A model generated the notes under the pieces. That model had not been told where the DNA came from and made no database searches. It saw only the letters and a program-made list of their open reading frames with translations. This document shows positions 23,085 to 30,755 of a stretch of DNA of 30,755 nt, one piece after another (position 1 is the first letter of the stretch; each line of letters begins with the position of its first letter). The position numbers were made by a program, and so were the translations under genes. The stretch is from JAIXUI01 sp943373175 (GTDB lineage Bacteria > Bacteroidota > Bacteroidia > UBA7662 > JAIXUI01), in contig CALSBM010000035.1 of assembly GCA_943373175.1 (NCBI GenBank), forward strand, positions 1-30,755. Reading direction: 5' to 3'.

Positions 23085-26060
23085 TTAATTCTTCCTTCTA
23101 TTTAACCAAGTAGCTAAGCGTGCAGGAATATCGAATAGGAGTGAGGTAAAAAGTAATCCGCTCATTAACCAGATGATTATAAGGTTGAAAGTGTAAGTGC
23201 TAAGAACACTGTTACCTAATCGTTTATCTGCAACAAGAAAAGTTGCTGATAGGGCATTTTGTTGAAATGGATCTATATAAGCCCTGTCTTTCAAACGAAT
23301 GATTTTACCTCCGTCCATCTCAATTGGTTGAAGCGAGAAGGTCATCATTTCGTTTAGTTTCTCATTTACATTCGCTTGTTTATACGCAGTTAGTGCCTGA
23401 TCTCCTCCTAATTGCTTTGCCATAGCCTGTAACTTGATTTCCTTCAAATCAGATTGCTGCTTATATAATTTGCGGTATTTAAGTCCTATTTTCTCTATTA
23501 GTTGTTCCCGGTAAACTTTGTTTTGAGTTACGAGTGCTGGGTTCACCGTAAGTTTTAAAGCCTTCGCTTCGTTAACTAAAGCTGAAATTGCCGAAGTACG
23601 TTCTTTGTCTGATCCTGAAATACTCTTCTCTTGTATTAAGGACAACCAAGGGGATTTTTTGTAACTGGCCTCAGCCAAGAGTTTCTGATGTTCAAATACT
23701 GCTTTTTCAAAGGAATTTTCCTTGAACTGGCGGGTCATAAACGCTTCAAATGCCCATCGACTTACCATAAAGTCGCCAACAACCGGAACAGATTCTCTTC
23801 CAGAAAATGTTGGATTTAGTTGGTCAAAGCGGATAATTGCACCACTAAGAATCATTTGTGGGATAATCAAGAATGGAATAAGGATGTAAACGGTTATGGC
23901 AGACTTAAGTCCAGCAGAAAGGTTTAATCCAATCAAATTAGCCACACATGAGGTGCTAAACATTACCCACCAACTACTGATGTAACTATCAGGAATTTCG
24001 AGTATGCTGTGCGAGATGATTACGAATAAAGCAGATTGAAGTGCTGAAATTCCTGCCAGTATTCCCAATTTGGAAAACAAGTAGGCCGAATGTTCTAAGT
24101 GTAAAAAGCGCTCCCTTTTCAGAATTTTCCTATCCTTCAGAATCTCTTCTGCACTTACCATAAGTCCTAGAAAAAACGCTACCAGAACGCTGACAAAAAA
24201 GAATGCGGGAATATTACTGTTTGCACCGAAGGTGTAGAGTTTATCGGTTGCGTGATAACGAAACAAACCTGCCAGTAAAAGTGCTAACAAAGGAGCTTCT
24301 AACAAATTCAGCCACACGTATTGCCGATTTTGCCATTTAGATTTTAAATCTCTTAAACAGAAAACCAGCCATTGTCCTAGCCAAGGAGGGGCTTTAAAAC
24401 TTTTGCTCCAGAAATTGGAAGTAGCTTTAATTGCTAGAGTTTCCTGCTTTTGCCCATCTAAGTAGTAATCATGCCACTCAGCAGGAGCGATTCGGCGCGT
24501 TGTTGTTTCTCGACCGTATTCATCTACTACCTTGTTCTCGATAATGTTGAAAACCTGTTCCGGGTTTACATGTCCACAAAGCAGGCACGTACTCTCAGAA
24601 GCATTTACATGATTGACGATGGTTTTAAAATATACCACTGCATCAACTGGATTTCCGTTATAAATCAGGTATCCTCCCTGATCCAATATTAAAAGCCGGT
24701 CAAAAAGCTTAAAGATTTCAGATGATGGCTGATGAATCACTACGAAGACCAGTTTACCCCGCAAGGCAACTTCTTTAAGCAAATCCATGATCATTTCCGA
24801 ATCACGAGACGATAAACCGGAAGTAGGTTCATCTACAAACAACACTGGGGGTTCCCTGAGCAATTCTAACCCGATGTTCAGGCGTTTACGTTGTCCGCCA
24901 CTCAGCGTTTTGTCTAACGTATTCCCGACTTTCAAGTGTTTTACTTCATTAAGTCCTATTGCAATCAGTAAGTGGTCGATTCGTTCTTTTAGCTCTGACT
25001 CCGACAAATGACTCAGGCAAAGCTTTCCGTTGTAGTAAAGGTTATCAAAAACGCTAAGGTCTTCCAGAAGTAAATCATCCTGAGATACATAGCCAATAAC
25101 CCCTTTAAGTTGATTTTTATCAGTATGAAGATTTACACCGTTCAAGAGTACAGCGCCGCTATCTGGCTTTTGAGCGCCATTGAGAATGCTGAGTAAAGTC
25201 GATTTTCCTGCGCCACTTCCACCCATTATGGCCACAATCTTTCCGGATTCTTCTGCAAAGGAAAGTGGATGCAAGGCCTGTTTTCCACCCGGAAACACTA
25301 AAGTGAGGTTCTTAGCTTCGAAATGAATAGGAGAAGAATCTTCTGCAGCTAGAAAACAGGATTGTAAGTCAGAAAAGTACAAAGTGCCAATTCTGGGGCC
25401 TCTGAGCGAGGCTCCTGAACTCAAGAAATATACTTTCGAACGGGAAGTCAGTTGGCCGTTCAGGAACAGCTCACTTCCACACTGATGGCGCATTAGGAGC
25501 ACACCCTGAGCTTTCTGCCAGCAAAAATGCAAGTCGCCATCAACCGGTAACTGCATGATTCGCGCTTCTTTGAATGCCGGACTTTCTTCGTGAGTGACAA
25601 CTAATAGCCGGGGAGAGTCTTTGACTTCACTAAATTCTGATGTCACAAATTGAAACAACTCATCAAAATCATCTTGACTGAAGTTAAAGGTATCCGCAAC
25701 TGTTTTTACGAAATCGAGTTCCTCATGAAGTATTTCGAAGTCTGAGTGGATAAACTCTAACAAACGAACCAGCACAACCAGCTTTTGGCTTTGGTTAAGC
25801 TCAGCGTTGATTTGAGTACAGATTCTCAGGATTTTAACAGAACTTACGGACAGCCGTTTCTCCGATTTGGAAGATTTTGCAGAACTGAGCAGTTCTTCGA
25901 GGTATTGGTCGAACAGGCGCAAGTAATTAACTACCTGTTCCTGATTAAGTTGAAGCCTTAAAAAGCTTCTAACGATGTCTCTTCCGGAAGCAGAAATGCC
26001 CTGAACGCTGGCCACTATGGCAAATAGCTGCATCAGGGCACGTAGAATGCTTTCGCTCAC
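23085..26060 (-). CDS. TerB-like / degenerate FHA-like / ABCG-type ABC transporter, single polypeptide
   Basis: The 991 residues show several parts. Residues 1-145 are a helical, acidic TerB-like domain. Residues 150-240 look like the latter half of an FHA fold (ELFLNGQLTSRSKVYFLSSG, LYFSDL) without the usual Ser-Arg...His phosphopeptide motif. The ABC ATPase spans 247-480: Walker A 280-288 (GGSGAGKST), LSGGQ 386-390, Walker B ending D410-E411, H443. Then come a CxxC (C492, C495) and an ABC2-type membrane domain with about six helices (583-600, 617-636, 667-688, 697-718, 722-743, 955-977). The loop before the last helix is about 210 residues, larger than usual for ABCG proteins. Substrate unknown. 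It follows the lipoprotein gene by 41 bases on the same strand and converges on siaC (8 bases). Confidence 0.9.
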   Translation of the reverse strand: MSESILRALMQLFAIVASVQGISASGRDIVRSFLRLQLNQEQVVNYLRLFDQYLEELLSSAKSSKSEKRLSVSSVKILRICTQINAELNQSQKLVVLVRLLEFIHSDFEILHEELDFVKTVADTFNFSQDDFDELFQFVTSEFSEVKDSPRLLVVTHEESPAFKEARIMQLPVDGDLHFCWQKAQGVLLMRHQCGSELFLNGQLTSRSKVYFLSSGASLRGPRIGTLYFSDLQSCFLAAEDSSPIHFEAKNLTLVFPGGKQALHPLSFAEESGKIVAIMGGSGAGKSTLLSILNGAQKPDSGAVLLNGVNLHTDKNQLKGVIGYVSQDDLLLEDLSVFDNLYYNGKLCLSHLSESELKERIDHLLIAIGLNEVKHLKVGNTLDKTLSGGQRKRLNIGLELLREPPVLFVDEPTSGLSSRDSEMIMDLLKEVALRGKLVFVVIHQPSSEIFKLFDRLLILDQGGYLIYNGNPVDAVVYFKTIVNHVNASESTCLLCGHVNPEQVFNIIENKVVDEYGRETTTRRIAPAEWHDYYLDGQKQETLAIKATSNFWSKSFKAPPWLGQWLVFCLRDLKSKWQNRQYVWLNLLEAPLLALLLAGLFRYHATDKLYTFGANSNIPAFFFVSVLVAFFLGLMVSAEEILKDRKILKRERFLHLEHSAYLFSKLGILAGISALQSALFVIISHSILEIPDSYISSWWVMFSTSCVANLIGLNLSAGLKSAITVYILIPFLIIPQMILSGAIIRFDQLNPTFSGRESVPVVGDFMVSRWAFEAFMTRQFKENSFEKAVFEHQKLLAEASYKKSPWLSLIQEKSISGSDKERTSAISALVNEAKALKLTVNPALVTQNKVYREQLIEKIGLKYRKLYKQQSDLKEIKLQAMAKQLGGDQALTAYKQANVNEKLNEMMTFSLQPIEMDGGKIIRLKDRAYIDPFQQNALSATFLVADKRLGNSVLSTYTFNLIIIWLMSGLLFTSLLFDIPARLATWLNRRKN

Positions 26061-26101
26061 GCTTCCGGTGGGTTAGCCGTTTTCTAAAATAAGACGACCT
26101 A

Positions 26102-26932
26102 TTATTGAATAACTACTTTACGGGCATTTTCAAGGACGCCTGCAAGGTTAGTGAGGGCTTTATTATCCAACATTTTACTGTCTTTTACTTCAGACAATGC
26201 AGTGTTGATTGCCTGTAGCGCTTTGGCAACCTCGGCAAATTCAGGCTTATCGTTCATGCCTTCCAATAACTTAAGGATGTTTTCAAGTTCGAGGCGAGAT
26301 TCAAAGATTTTGTTGAATAGAAAATCGGTTTTCGCGTTTCTAGGAAGGTTTTTCAACGTTTGAGTAGCCAAATACTGACTTTCAACATAAGTTCCGATTG
26401 CAACAAAAGTTGCAGTCTCTAAACGGGAGTTGTTGGTTAGATACTTAGAAGTCTCAGAGAAGATTTCATTCGTAATCTGACGCATAGAATCTTTGTTATC
26501 AATAACCGAGTTAATGTATTCTGAGGAGAATTTTTCGAAACCCTGAGCCGCATCTAAATCAGTAGCGAGTTTGCGAACAGCTTCCATGTACGGACCAGCT
26601 TCTGAACCTTTTTCAAAAGCGGAGAGTGCTATTAAATCAAATCCGTAAACGCCAAAATTTAACCCTTTCTGGCCACTTTTAGTATAATTGGAGACATTCG
26701 ATGGGTTGTTGAGCATGCTTTTGTCCAACTTAATACCCGCTTCTTTCATTGCGTCCACTAGGGCATAGGGAGCAGGAATATCAGCTAGAATTTTCCAGAA
26801 ACGATAATCGTCAACTTCGTTGATGGTATCGGCAGCAGCAGCAGCATCTGAAGTGCTTTTCTCCTGGTTGCCGCATGAGAAAAGTCCGAATGCCGTAACC
26901 AGTAGCAGCGGCAGAAAAGAGAGTTTTTTCAT
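26102..26932 (-). CDS. Lipoprotein of unknown function
   Basis: From ATG 26932 the protein is 276 residues; an in-frame TTG at 26953 is less likely. The signal peptide ends in the lipobox LFSC with C20 as the lipidated cysteine. A low-complexity Ala/Asp linker (SDAAAAADT) follows, then an almost entirely helical domain with YRFWKILADIPAPYALVDAMKEAG, LNFGVYGFDLIALSAFEKG and a C-terminal leucine-rich helix pair. No enzyme motif is visible. It sits between the phosphatase and the ABC transporter genes on the same strand and may be the periplasmic part of that system. Confidence 0.8.
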   Translation of the reverse strand: MKKLSFLPLLLVTAFGLFSCGNQEKSTSDAAAAADTINEVDDYRFWKILADIPAPYALVDAMKEAGIKLDKSMLNNPSNVSNYTKSGQKGLNFGVYGFDLIALSAFEKGSEAGPYMEAVRKLATDLDAAQGFEKFSSEYINSVIDNKDSMRQITNEIFSETSKYLTNNSRLETATFVAIGTYVESQYLATQTLKNLPRNAKTDFLFNKIFESRLELENILKLLEGMNDKPEFAEVAKALQAINTALSEVKDSKMLDNKALTNLAGVLENARKVVIQ

Positions 26933-27007
26933 ATAGGGAGCGATTTTTTTCAATTCTCTACAAAGATGTAAGACTTGTTCAAATTCTCACTATTACAATG
27001 CAATCTC

Positions 27008-29392
27008 TCAGGGAATTCTTAGACCCATTACACAAACATCATCTAATTGCTCATTATTTCCCCTCCATTCCTCGAATCGTTCTTCTAATAGAATTATTTG
27101 CTTGTCCATTGGAAGTGTGTGGATGCTTTCAAGGAGGAGCTTGAAACTTTTAACCATCATCTTTTTACCCTTAGGTCCTCCAAACTGATCGGCATATCCG
27201 TCTGAGAATAAATAAATTGCATCACCGGAGGCAAGTGTTATCGAATGTTCTTCAAAGGCTATTTTCCTATCGAGATTATCGCCTCCGATGGCCCTTTTGG
27301 TGCCTTTAAATTCTTCCAGTTCGGCAGGTTCAGAAGCGTTTCTGATTAGATAAAGCGGACGTAAAGCACCTGCAAAGGTTAATTTTTTTGTGGCCGGCTC
27401 AAAAACGGCAATCAATGCGTCCATCCCATCTTGAGTTCCCAAGCCGTGCATGTTCTGTTTGAGTGTTTCGTTAACCCACCTGTTCATTTCAGTGAGTATT
27501 TCGGCAGGTGAGGTTATTTCGCGTTCTGCTACAATTTGATTCAGCATCATCGATCCAATCATACTCATCAATGCCCCTGGTACACCATGACCGGTACAAT
27601 CGATGACTGCAAACAACACTTTGTCGGAGAGGCTATGTACAAAGTAAAAATCGCCACTCACCACTTCTTTCGGTTTAAGAAGGCAATCGCAATCCGGAAT
27701 TACCAACCTTAACCGATCTAATGAGGGCAAAATGGCGGACTGTATCCTACTTGCGTAGTGTAAACTATCTTTAACTTCTTGGTTCTTAATTGATATTATC
27801 CTGTTTTGTTCAACTACTTCTGCAGTTCTTAAGATTACCTGTTTTTCTAACTCTGATTTCTGATCAGCCAATATTTGCTGCTTTTCTTGCTCTTTTTGAA
27901 GATTAAGATTAGAAAGCTCCTTAACGTTAACCAACTGTTTTTTAAGGCCTTGGTTGGTTTTGGAAAAATCAAAAGCGAGGTAAACGGTGACTGAAAGCGG
28001 AAGACTCATAATGGCAAGAGCCACAAGCGTGAAGAAGCCAATTAGAATGGCAATAATCCCATTCCCGTCGTTTGATCCTGCCCAAAATGCGCCGAAAATC
28101 AACCAGAAAAAAGCAAAAAGTAAGAAAATGGTAGAACCCAGAACCCCTGCTCCAACATATCGGCTTCCTTCCATTTTTCGATTCAAGGCTTTTATTGACA
28201 ACCGAAACGAATCGATATAGACTAATACTGCGAGTAAACCTAATAAACTGCTGCGGTTCTCATTTTCTAAAATCGTCAGAACGGTTACTAAAACAGCTAT
28301 TGCTACCTGAAATAGATAAAACTTACTTTTCATGTCTTTGAACAAAACATAGAGAAGGGAAATAAGCGTAATAAGATATACAGGAAGGATAAAGTCTGAA
28401 TAAAAATGAATTCGAGCTGAAATATCGGGATTGTGGATATTGAAGTAAACAACGGGCAGAAGGTAGATAAGCGCCATACTTCCGATGAAGAAGCTATAAA
28501 ACAGGTTGAAGGTTTTGCTTCTTTCGAAAAGGTAAATCATTAGATGAACCACAAAAAGTGCTGAGAAGAATCCGAATAAAGCCGCAGGGAAACCCATTAT
28601 AAACTTGGTATAAGTGATTTGATTGCTAATGGATTCACCCATTTCATCTAAACTAACACTAAACCCTCCTTTCAATGGGCTATGATCTGAATACCGAATA
28701 GCTAAGAGGTGCAACTGGGTATCTAGTAAAGCAATTGGAACTGGTAAATCGTGGGGATTGTAACGTTCTTCCTGACTTGCTACTTGTGAAACTTTACCGA
28801 AATCAGCCAGCTTTTGTCCGTCGAGATAAATCTCACTGGCTCCGCTTTGCTTAAGTTCCATTCCTATTGGCTTTCCAATCATGGAAGCTGGAATCTTGAT
28901 ATAAATTCTGAACCACCCTATTGGATAAGTCGAATGAAGGGTTTGGAAGTAGCCCTTACGAAACATCCATTTCTTTTCAAAAGCTACTTTTTCAGGATCT
29001 TTTTTCCGTTTGCTTTTTTTAGGCTTGTCCTCTTCATCTGCATTATCCTCTTCTTCATCCTCATTTTTGGAAGCCTGCGCCTTCGATTTAGCTTTTATTT
29101 CCTCAATCTGTTCAGCAAAGGTTTTCCAGTGACTATCCTGATAAGAAAGCGATTTCCATTGACTACTATCGCCAGGGTGATACCGCCAGAATTTATCCAG
29201 TTCAACTGAAGTACTGCTTAGCGAAACTTTTAAACCAAAACTTTCGGATTTCTTTTTAACCTTTTTCCCAAGACTAAGATTATCTAGACTAAAATAAACG
29301 ACAGTATCTTCCTTGGGAGTTAGTTGAGAAAAGCTTAAAATGGGTAAAAGTCCGAAAAGAAGCAAAAAGAAAGGGCGTAGTTGAATCTTCAT
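27008..29392 (-). CDS. Membrane sensor protein with SpoIIE/PP2C-type serine phosphatase domain
   Basis: The 794 residues begin with a signal peptide (1-22). A periplasmic beta-rich, galactose-binding-like domain covers about 60-260 (GWFRIYIKIPASMIGKP, SGASEIYLDGQKLADFG). It is interrupted at about 97-137 by a mixed-charge stretch of Glu/Asp then Lys/Arg. About seven TM helices (265-474) form a 7TM-DISM-like sensor. A coiled coil at 480-545 leads to the SpoIIE domain (about 550-794) with all metal ligands visible: D581 (SGDF), D598 (DCTGHG), D731 (SDGYADQ) and D784/D785. In sensor and output this resembles SiaA, the phosphatase of SiaC. It is probably the first gene of a minus-strand run with the lipoprotein and ABC genes. 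Confidence 0.92.
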   Translation of the reverse strand: MKIQLRPFFLLLFGLLPILSFSQLTPKEDTVVYFSLDNLSLGKKVKKKSESFGLKVSLSSTSVELDKFWRYHPGDSSQWKSLSYQDSHWKTFAEQIEEIKAKSKAQASKNEDEEEDNADEEDKPKKSKRKKDPEKVAFEKKWMFRKGYFQTLHSTYPIGWFRIYIKIPASMIGKPIGMELKQSGASEIYLDGQKLADFGKVSQVASQEERYNPHDLPVPIALLDTQLHLLAIRYSDHSPLKGGFSVSLDEMGESISNQITYTKFIMGFPAALFGFFSALFVVHLMIYLFERSKTFNLFYSFFIGSMALIYLLPVVYFNIHNPDISARIHFYSDFILPVYLITLISLLYVLFKDMKSKFYLFQVAIAVLVTVLTILENENRSSLLGLLAVLVYIDSFRLSIKALNRKMEGSRYVGAGVLGSTIFLLFAFFWLIFGAFWAGSNDGNGIIAILIGFFTLVALAIMSLPLSVTVYLAFDFSKTNQGLKKQLVNVKELSNLNLQKEQEKQQILADQKSELEKQVILRTAEVVEQNRIISIKNQEVKDSLHYASRIQSAILPSLDRLRLVIPDCDCLLKPKEVVSGDFYFVHSLSDKVLFAVIDCTGHGVPGALMSMIGSMMLNQIVAEREITSPAEILTEMNRWVNETLKQNMHGLGTQDGMDALIAVFEPATKKLTFAGALRPLYLIRNASEPAELEEFKGTKRAIGGDNLDRKIAFEEHSITLASGDAIYLFSDGYADQFGGPKGKKMMVKSFKLLLESIHTLPMDKQIILLEERFEEWRGNNEQLDDVCVMGLRIP

Positions 29393-29466
29393 AACGAGGA
29401 TGCACTAAGCTAACCAATATGTGCATTGCTTAGAACAATCATCGAATGGCAATAACGCAACTTGGG

Positions 29467-30156
29467 CTAACGGGTATAAAAATTTTTACTCGCTTCGTGA
29501 TAAGCTATTGATCTTGATTTGTCCGGATTGTAGAGGTATAAACTTCGGATTATAGTATCAATAGGTGGTTTTCTCAATCCATAAGTTGTTAGATATCGAA
29601 CTACCGGGCTGTTCTCGAATGAACTGATTTCCAAAACTTCCCAAAGAAACATATTCGTATTGTTGGGTAGCTCTGGTAAAATAAGGGTCACTTTTCCTTG
29701 CTCTGATAGCAGTTCAGGAGCTCGAAAAAGTATATCATTAGCACTTAATGACAAGGTTTGACGTGCCGTTTGTCTTGCTTTGTCGGGTGTTTGAGCGTTT
29801 GGTATAAAGTAAGGAGGGTTGCTTACTATCCAATCAAAACAATGCTTACTCTCAAAGTGATTAAAATCGGCTTTCAAGACTCTTAGCCTTGCAGAGAATG
29901 GAGATTGTTTGAAGTTATCCTCGGCAAGGGAAACAGCGTCTTCCAATAGGTCGATAGCCGTTACTTCAACTTCCGGAAACCGGTTAGCCAAGAGCAAGCT
30001 AATTAATCCTGTTCCTGTACCTACTTCCAGTATTTTACTCCGAGGTTGAACCTGGGTAAAAATGCCTGCTAGAACGCCATCGGTTCCAACTTTAAAGACG
30101 CCTTTTCGCTGTTCTACACTGAAGTCTCTGAATAGAAAGCGGGAGTCGTCACGCAT
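29467..30156 (-). CDS. trmN6: tRNA1(Val) (adenine37-N6)-methyltransferase
   Basis: This 229-residue Rossmann methyltransferase matches TrmN6 (YfiC). The N-terminal FKVGTDGVLAGIF segment (21-33) is typical. Motif I is ILEVGTGTGLISLLLA (42-57), and the catalytic NPPY is at 113-116 in DWIVSNPPYF. It methylates N6 of A37 in tRNA1-Val. It starts eight bases after the pdxH stop on the same strand. The 74-base gap to the phosphatase gene holds no clear terminator. Confidence 0.92.
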   Translation of the reverse strand: MRDDSRFLFRDFSVEQRKGVFKVGTDGVLAGIFTQVQPRSKILEVGTGTGLISLLLANRFPEVEVTAIDLLEDAVSLAEDNFKQSPFSARLRVLKADFNHFESKHCFDWIVSNPPYFIPNAQTPDKARQTARQTLSLSANDILFRAPELLSEQGKVTLILPELPNNTNMFLWEVLEISSFENSPVVRYLTTYGLRKPPIDTIIRSLYLYNPDKSRSIAYHEASKNFYTR

Positions 30157-30164
30157 ACTTAATG

Positions 30165-30755
30165 TTAAGGAGCCAATCGCTCAATTTGCCACAAGCCAGA
30201 GTCGTCTAAACGGTACCTCAGTCTATCGTGTAGTCTGCTTTGTCGCCCTTGCCAGAACTCAATGCTATCGGGAACTAAGCGGTAACCGCCCCAATGTTCA
30301 GGACGTGGAATGTGGTCATCGGTGCCAAACTTAGCTTGAAAAACGTTCATTATCCGTTCAAGTTCTTCTCTGTTTGGGATTACTTCACTTTGAGGAGAAG
30401 CCCAGGCTCCGAGGCGGTTGCCCAGTGGCCTGGAGTGAAAATAATTATCGCTTTCATGCGCGTCTGTTCTTTCAACTTTCCCTTCAATCCTAATTTGCCG
30501 TTCTAGTTCTGCCCAGAAGAATGTTAATGCGGCAAAAGGATTGTTGGCTAAATCTTGCCCTTTTCTACTGTTGTAGTTGGTGAAGAACCTTAGTCCTTGA
30601 TCATTCATTCCTCTTAGCAAAACTATCCTGCCCGATGGCCTTCCTTGACTATTAACGGTACTGAGGTGCATGGCGTTTGGTTCCAAAACTTTGGTGTGTA
30701 TGGCTTCGTGTAGCCAACGTTCCAAAAGCTCGTATGGACTCGCGGTAGCATGGGT
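30165..30755 (-). CDS. pdxH: Pyridoxamine 5'-phosphate oxidase (5' end outside the window)
   Basis: The frame is open through the right edge, so the start is missing; the visible part is 196 codons and PdxH is usually about 210-220. The N-terminal visible residues THATASPYELLERWLHEA fit the helix before the conserved EPNAMHLSTV. FMN- and PLP-binding segments follow: PSGRIVLLRG, FFTNYNSRKGQDLANNP, FFWAELERQIRIEGKVER, SRPLGNRLGAWAS and the terminal WQGRQSRLHDRLRYR. It makes pyridoxal phosphate with FMN and oxygen. A start at the internal TTG (30725) would cut the first helix and is unlikely. Confidence 0.95.
   Translation of the reverse strand, partial: THATASPYELLERWLHEAIHTKVLEPNAMHLSTVNSQGRPSGRIVLLRGMNDQGLRFFTNYNSRKGQDLANNPFAALTFFWAELERQIRIEGKVERTDAHESDNYFHSRPLGNRLGAWASPQSEVIPNREELERIMNVFQAKFGTDDHIPRPEHWGGYRLVPDSIEFWQGRQSRLHDRLRYRLDDSGLWQIERLAP

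Noticed and set aside
23085..26060. Functional phosphothreonine-binding FHA domain in the ABC protein that would read phospho-SiaC
   Set aside because: The segment has the NG turn and late strands of an FHA fold but not the Ser-Arg...His residues that hold the phosphate, so I do not claim phosphopeptide binding; only the weaker gating idea is kept.

Overview
The window reads as ordinary chromosome from a member of the Bacteroidota, probably near the Flavobacteriales. The clues are an OstA-like protein with a Bacteroidota-type architecture, an ECF sigma factor followed by a small anchored protein and a CpxP/Spy-like protein, SiaB/SiaC-type proteins, a SpoIIE phosphatase with a multi-helix sensor half, weak or absent Shine-Dalgarno sites, and promoter-like TTG-N20-TAnnTTTG boxes. 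I see no insertion sequence, phage, CRISPR array, rRNA or integrase. Gene density is high: no gap without a gene exceeds about 150 bases.

Left part (1-7056). A metal-importer gene on the minus strand runs off the left edge. It fuses a TroA/ZnuA-like binding protein, one transmembrane helix and an ABC ATPase in one frame. Divergent from it is a compact five-gene plus-strand unit for a molybdenum enzyme: a polytopic membrane protein of unknown function, a P-loop NTPase fused to MobA, FdhD, a small conserved protein, and an FdhF/YdeP-family molybdopterin oxidoreductase.

Middle part (7069-15655). This holds an AI-2E/PerM-family transporter, an ECF sigma operon with a CpxP-like protein, a class III aminotransferase, a grpE-dnaJ-queuosine-precursor-transporter operon, tRNA-Ala(GGC) with a promoter and terminator, citrate synthase with a terminator, and pterin-4a-carbinolamine dehydratase.

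Envelope part (15662-22045). A small anchored protein and an OstA-like LPS-transport protein sit beside a divergent, tightly overlapping three-gene glycan unit: a GT4 glycosyltransferase, a flippase, and an asparagine-synthase-type amidotransferase.

Signalling part (22134-29392). SiaB-like kinase and SiaC-like phosphoprotein genes converge on a minus-strand run encoding a SpoIIE-type phosphatase, a lipoprotein of unknown function and a 991-residue ABCG-type transporter. The transporter carries an N-terminal TerB-like and a degenerate FHA-like domain. Kinase, substrate and phosphatase of a partner switch are thus together with a possible membrane output and no diguanylate cyclase. This is the most interesting unexplained system here. 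The window ends with trmN6-like and pdxH genes; pdxH is cut by the right edge.
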